Positions 60,667 to 64,000 of a DNA stretch of 64,000 nt are shown piece after piece. The notes under the pieces are model-generated. The model saw nothing but the letters and a program-made list of their open reading frames with translations. It was not told the origin of the DNA and did no database searches. Source of the stretch: Sporosarcina sp. ACRSL (GTDB taxonomy: Bacteria > Bacillota > Bacilli > Bacillales_A > Planococcaceae); NCBI RefSeq assembly GCF_022346605.1, contig NZ_JAKRNT010000002.1, positions 310,001-374,000 of the forward strand, given 5' to 3'. Position numbers and translations under genes: made by a program. Each line of letters opens with the position of its first letter. The first letter of the stretch is position 1.

Positions 60667-61884
60667 TTAAGCTTCCTTTTGAAGCAGCTCGCCTTTCCGG
60701 TAATTCATCGTCAATAGTGAAACCGTACAGATAACTGCGAAAATGATGAGCATCCAAAAAGCAGCATTATATGACCCGTTAAAGGCTTGCACTATAAACC
60801 CGATTGCAAGTGGCGTCACAAAACCGGCTAACTGACCGCCTGTATTTGCAATTCCCATGCTTGTCCCTGTTACAGTAGACGGGAACCTTTTCAGAATAAT
60901 TGCTGGCAGCAGGAGAATGACAAACGAGATGAAGATGATGACAATCGTCTGGTATACAACGAACATTGTTACGCTTGGCGCATTGTACATGAGATATAAA
61001 AGGATACCAACGACAACACAAGAGATAGCACCGATTATTTTCTCCTTGCCGAACGGAAGTCTGTCGATGACAAATCCAGCAAAATAAATGCCGAAAAGCA
61101 TCGCTAAACCTGGAACCGTCTGCGCCCAACCAAGTGAAATCAAATCTAAACCCCTTACGTTTGTGAGATACGTCGGTAACCACGTCGCCAAGCCCCAGTT
61201 AATGGCGTAAATGCTGTAATAAGCGATAAACAGATTCAACATGAGCGGTGTTTTCATAAGTTGTTTAAAAATCCCATCCTCAGACTTACCCGCCTGTTTT
61301 CCCCCTTCATCTACTAGCTGTGCAGGTAGTTTAATGATGGCCCAGTAGAGGACCGTGATAAGTGCCCCTATACCACCAAGTATAAGAAACGATATACGCC
61401 ACCCGATCGTCGTTAGCATATACGCAGAAAGAAGCGGTACGATCAGAGACACAATTCCTCCCGACGACAGCATGATCGACATCGCCCAAGCCCGTTTGTC
61501 ACTCGGGAAGGTTTGTGATATTAATTTCGAACTTGACGGTTGAAATCCGCCTTCTCCGATTCCGAACAAAAACCGGATGACAATCATCGAAGTCAATGAC
61601 CAAACCGCCCCTGTCAAAGCGGTAAAGATCGACCACATGAGAACGGAGACGATCAGGACCTTTCTGGAGCCCAATTTATCGGCCAACCAGCCGCCCGGAA
61701 TTTGCATGATTGCGTAACCTAAAAAGAAGCTGCTTAAAATGAGTCCAGTGCTCGTCGGACTTAATTGTAAATCCTCAGTGATGGACAAAATTGCATAGTT
61801 AATAAAATAACGATCAAAATTCCCGATTGCCCACCCAATGAAAAGCAATGACAGAATCAAGTTCCTTTGTTTTGCAGATACCAT
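60667..61884 (-). CDS. MFS transporter, anion:cation symporter group
   Basis: About 405 residues and 12 predicted helices. GNFDRYFINYAILSITEDLQLSPTSTGLILSSFFLGYAIMQIPGGWLADKLGSRKVL is the classic opening of the ACS (hexuronate/glucarate/phthalate) group. RFLFGIGEGGFQPSSSKLISQTFPSDKRAWAMSI is its second signature. A charged loop (DEGGKQAGKSEDGIF) divides the halves. The ATG at 61884 is 7 nt from GGGAGG; the frame is open upstream to 61959. Co-transcribed with the M20 hydrolase. Confidence 0.9.
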   Translation of the reverse strand: MVSAKQRNLILSLLFIGWAIGNFDRYFINYAILSITEDLQLSPTSTGLILSSFFLGYAIMQIPGGWLADKLGSRKVLIVSVLMWSIFTALTGAVWSLTSMIVIRFLFGIGEGGFQPSSSKLISQTFPSDKRAWAMSIMLSSGGIVSLIVPLLSAYMLTTIGWRISFLILGGIGALITVLYWAIIKLPAQLVDEGGKQAGKSEDGIFKQLMKTPLMLNLFIAYYSIYAINWGLATWLPTYLTNVRGLDLISLGWAQTVPGLAMLFGIYFAGFVIDRLPFGKEKIIGAISCVVVGILLYLMYNAPSVTMFVVYQTIVIIFISFVILLLPAIILKRFPSTVTGTSMGIANTGGQLAGFVTPLAIGFIVQAFNGSYNAAFWMLIIFAVICTVSLLTMNYRKGELLQKEA

Positions 61885-61994
61885 AAAGCAACCTCCCTTT
61901 TCAGATCTTCCCACTTGTCTTCTACATAAGATGTCCAAAAAAGAAGATCCTATCGACAAGGATGGTTTTCGTGTTCACTTTCATTCCAAAACAT

Positions 61995-62032
61995 AAAAAA
62001 AAGAGCTTTAGCTAAAATCGCTTTAAGCTCTT
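61995..62032 (-). terminator. Terminator of the VOC / effector-binding cluster
   Basis: AAGAGCTT and AAGCTCTT pair around 16 nt, followed by T8 on the minus strand. It lies 9 bp past the VOC stop. Confidence 0.82.
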
Positions 62033-62040
62033 CATCATTA

Positions 62041-62448
62041 TTAATTTGATTCCGGAACAGCTGGCCAGCCGCTCCAAATGTCGATTTTATTTCCGTCGAG
62101 GTCATACAGATAGAAGTTTTCTCCGCACTCTTGATTGTCTTCAATTGCGGTTATTGTCGCGCCTGCTTTTTGTAGTTCGTCATAAAGACGATGAAAATCC
62201 GTTACCTCCAGTGTGAGCGAACATTGTTCCTCGCCACCAATTTCCGCGAAATTCGCATTGACGAGATCCTTACTTTGAATCAAAAAGATGGATTGACCTG
62301 ACCCTAAAGCGAGCTGGGCTTGTGTAGCGTCCGCCTCAACTGGAGCTGCTGTTTTCAGTTTCAAATGCTTCTCATACCATTCTGCCGACGCTTTTGGACT
62401 GGCAACAGGCAAATAGATGGTTTCAATGCATTTGACGAAACTTTCCAT
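62041..62448 (-). CDS. VOC-superfamily protein
   Basis: A 135-residue two-module VOC protein: CIETIYLPVASPKASAEWYEKHLKLK opens module 1 and CSLTLEVTDFHRLYDELQKAGATI module 2, with ENFYLYDLDGNKIDIWSGWP at the end. Its Leu-Pro-Val replaces the usual His at the first metal position, so it may bind rather than catalyse. It is the last gene of a run of four small binding-fold proteins. GGGGGAG precedes the ATG. Confidence 0.82.
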   Translation of the reverse strand: MESFVKCIETIYLPVASPKASAEWYEKHLKLKTAAPVEADATQAQLALGSGQSIFLIQSKDLVNANFAEIGGEEQCSLTLEVTDFHRLYDELQKAGATITAIEDNQECGENFYLYDLDGNKIDIWSGWPAVPESN

Positions 62449-62460
62449 TGGTCTCCCCCT

Positions 62461-62943
62461 TTATTTTCGTAACGGAACATACAAGTCAATTTCGCTGTCT
62501 TCGCTTTCCCCTTTGTATCGGTCATCCCAATACTCGATGTCTATTTCCCTTGACGGATCGCAATATTGATTCCGAAGCCATTCCGTAATTCCATCATACG
62601 TTTGGTGAATATTCGATTCTGGACCTTGATGTAAAAAGTGGGCATAGCGCCCTGCAGGAATCGTATACTCCATCATACCTTCAGGAATATGCTGATCATT
62701 CGAAACCCCGACGCCGACGATGTTTTCATATGGGAGGTCAGGTGTAAATGCTTCATCAGTTGGATAAATTTGAATCAAATATACCCCGTTCCCTGTTCGT
62801 GATTCCAATTCAGACATTCGATCCTTTATCGTATTATGCATATCCCGCACAAACCCTTTTTCAATGATATTACGTAGACTGTCGGTTACTGTAAAACCAA
62901 TGACACGTATCTTCTCCATTTCCCTCAATTGGATTGGTTCCAT
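62461..62943 (-). CDS. Effector-binding (GyrI/BmrR-like) domain protein
   Basis: A 160-residue stand-alone effector-binding domain: REMEKIRVIGFTVTDSLRN is its first strand, then GNGVYLIQIYPTDEAFTPDLPYENIVGVGVSNDQHIPEGMMEYTIPAGRYAHFLHQGPESNIHQTYDGITEWLRNQYC and DIEYWDDRYKGESEDSEIDLYVPL, which carries the typical IPAGRYAHF and the final EIxxPL strand. There is no DNA-binding domain. Such proteins sequester or hydrolyse small toxic molecules. Neighbours are VOC proteins and a second effector-binding gene. Confidence 0.85.
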   Translation of the reverse strand: MEPIQLREMEKIRVIGFTVTDSLRNIIEKGFVRDMHNTIKDRMSELESRTGNGVYLIQIYPTDEAFTPDLPYENIVGVGVSNDQHIPEGMMEYTIPAGRYAHFLHQGPESNIHQTYDGITEWLRNQYCDPSREIDIEYWDDRYKGESEDSEIDLYVPLRK

Positions 62944-62973
62944 TCATGGACTCCCCCTTTTAACATTGACAGA

Positions 62974-63360
62974 TCATAATTTTGGTTCAGCTGGGTCACA
63001 CTGGGCTGTTAAACGATTTCCGTCCGGATCATAAAAATGCAAAAAACGATATCCTTCCGAATCGACTACAATCGGATCTACTTTTGCATTATTATCGTTT
63101 AAAATCTTGTACAGAGCGTCAATATCTTTCGTCTGAAAGCCGATGACACTATGTTCCACTCCGTCTTTTAAAAAGTTTGCGTTTGTATCCTCTGCTGTCT
63201 CTGACAGGAATAGCATCTGGCCAGATGGTAAGTTTACTTGGGCAAGCTTCTCTTCCTCACTATGCCATACTTTATGAAACTTTAAGATTTCCGAATACCA
63301 GTTCATCGAATGTGGGATATTTTTCACCGGAATTGCAACATATAAAATTCGGTCAACCAT
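62974..63360 (-). CDS. VOC-superfamily protein
   Basis: A 128-residue VOC protein: DRILYVAIPVKNIPHSMNWYSEILKFHKVW and HSVIGFQTKDIDALYKILNDNNAKVDPIVVDSEGYRFLHFYDPDGNRLTAQCDP. As in its neighbour the first metal ligand is not a His. GGAGGAAAAG precedes the ATG. It lies 25 bp behind the interrupted effector-binding gene; function is unknown. Confidence 0.82.
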   Translation of the reverse strand: MVDRILYVAIPVKNIPHSMNWYSEILKFHKVWHSEEEKLAQVNLPSGQMLFLSETAEDTNANFLKDGVEHSVIGFQTKDIDALYKILNDNNAKVDPIVVDSEGYRFLHFYDPDGNRLTAQCDPAEPKL

Positions 63361-63385
63361 TCACTTTTCCTCCTATTTTTAAGGA

Positions 63386-63838
63386 TTATGCAACTGGATC
63401 ATGTAATAGTACGTTAATGATATGACGGCTTTGTTCATTGTCCGGACTGTACTCCTCTATCGACCATTTGGCAGGCACCCTTCTGTAACCCGCTTCCGCA
63501 ATTTCCTCATGAAGATTTGCATACGCTTGGTGGAGATCCTTTGGTGAACCAACATGCGTGGCATATTTACTTGAATCTATTGAAAGACCTTCCAGACCAT
63601 CTGCAACATTTTCAATCTCTTCAACTTGCAAACAGACCCAATAACCATCCTCAGAAGGTTGCGCATCCACTTTAAACAATCCGAATATGCGTCTTGGATC
63701 AATCGGTTGTACAATTTCCTTTGCACGGGTTTTTAATTCCTCGAACGCCTCTGGAATTTTCACTTAATAATCCTCCAATGAATCACATTGCAGACGAATG
63801 CCGACAAATTTCATTTCTCCCTTTTCAACGAATCGCAT
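63386..63838 (-). pseudogene. Effector-binding domain gene interrupted by an in-frame TAA
   Basis: From an ATG at 63838 (AAAGGGG upstream) the frame reads MRFVEKGEMKFVGIRLQCDSLEDY, then TAA (63764-63766), then GTG and VKIPEAFEELKTRAKEI onward for 125 residues to 63386. The part before the stop is the first strand that this family needs (EMKFVGI..., followed by ...EDYxxxIPEA), so one base change seems to have split a 149-residue gene. The GTG after the stop has GGAGG 8 nt upstream and could restart translation of a 125-residue product (63386-63763) that lacks the first strand. It would be the first gene of the cluster. A sequencing error is the other explanation. The remaining 160 bp to the right edge is AT-rich, with a TATAAT at 63971. 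Confidence 0.6.
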
Positions 63839-64000
63839 CCCCACACTTCCCCTTTACTTAGTATTTCTTTCATCATGACATAAACTGATATTTTTGAAAA
63901 CTATTAATAGAACAGAAAATATTATTTACATGGCAGTATAAGAGTAGGTAAACTATCCTTACTTGTATGGTATAATTTGAATAGTCGTTCAATTATTACT

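Overview
The window looks like a chromosomal segment of a low-to-medium GC, ureolytic member of the Bacillales, most likely Planococcaceae and close to Sporosarcina. Three things point there: the urease alpha subunit has every metal and flap residue at the exact Sporosarcina pasteurii positions (H137, H139, K220, H249, H275, C322, H323, D363); an extracellular protease resembles sphericase and cold-active subtilisin S41; and there is a Bacillus-type dpp-ykf operon. No rRNA, tRNA, intact insertion sequence, phage or CRISPR locus was seen.

Layout. 1-3.9 kb: the start of a NERD-domain gene, a 30-residue membrane peptide gene, and an RRNPP-type (NprR/PlcR-like) regulator followed, with a 4-nt overlap, by a small secreted pre-peptide that has all the marks of its signalling pheromone. 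A subtilisin gene next door is the likely target. 4-8.6 kb: two ABC-2 transporter sets, one with its own YtrA-type GntR repressor and operator. 8.9-11.1 kb: a VOC protein, a coiled-coil protein and a YkhA-type thioesterase. 11.1-21.8 kb: one long minus-strand unit ureABCEFGD followed by a five-gene Nik/Opp-type ABC importer, presumably supplying nickel. It is preceded by a tandemly duplicated promoter plus leader whose hairpins covary between the copies. 22.0-31.9 kb: dppABCDE-ykfABCD, for uptake and breakdown of cell-wall peptides. 32-37.8 kb: a second oligopeptide importer, oppDFBCA. 38-45.6 kb: a DUF4003 protein and trpEDCFBA behind a tRNA-Trp T-box. 45.7-47.5 kb: an rRNA pseudouridine synthase and a SurA-N lipoprotein. 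47.6-53.7 kb: an ABC exporter with two very large paralogous permeases. 53.8-64 kb: YugN, PepP, a hydrolase, an AEC carrier, YfkAB, an M20 amidohydrolase with an MFS carrier, and a cluster of VOC and effector-binding proteins, one of them interrupted by a stop codon.

Scattered through the intergenic spaces is a family of short phased arrays: a 9-10 nt word repeated every 21 bp exactly (20 bp in one case) with unrelated sequence between, usually closed by a distinct terminal element reading AAAGTCCC or a relative. Eight were found, with three different words. They are not CRISPRs and probably not genes. The three signals most worth following are the regulator-pheromone pair, the duplicated structured leader of urease, and these 21-bp arrays. 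Functional statements rest on motif reading and recognition of families; no database search was run.
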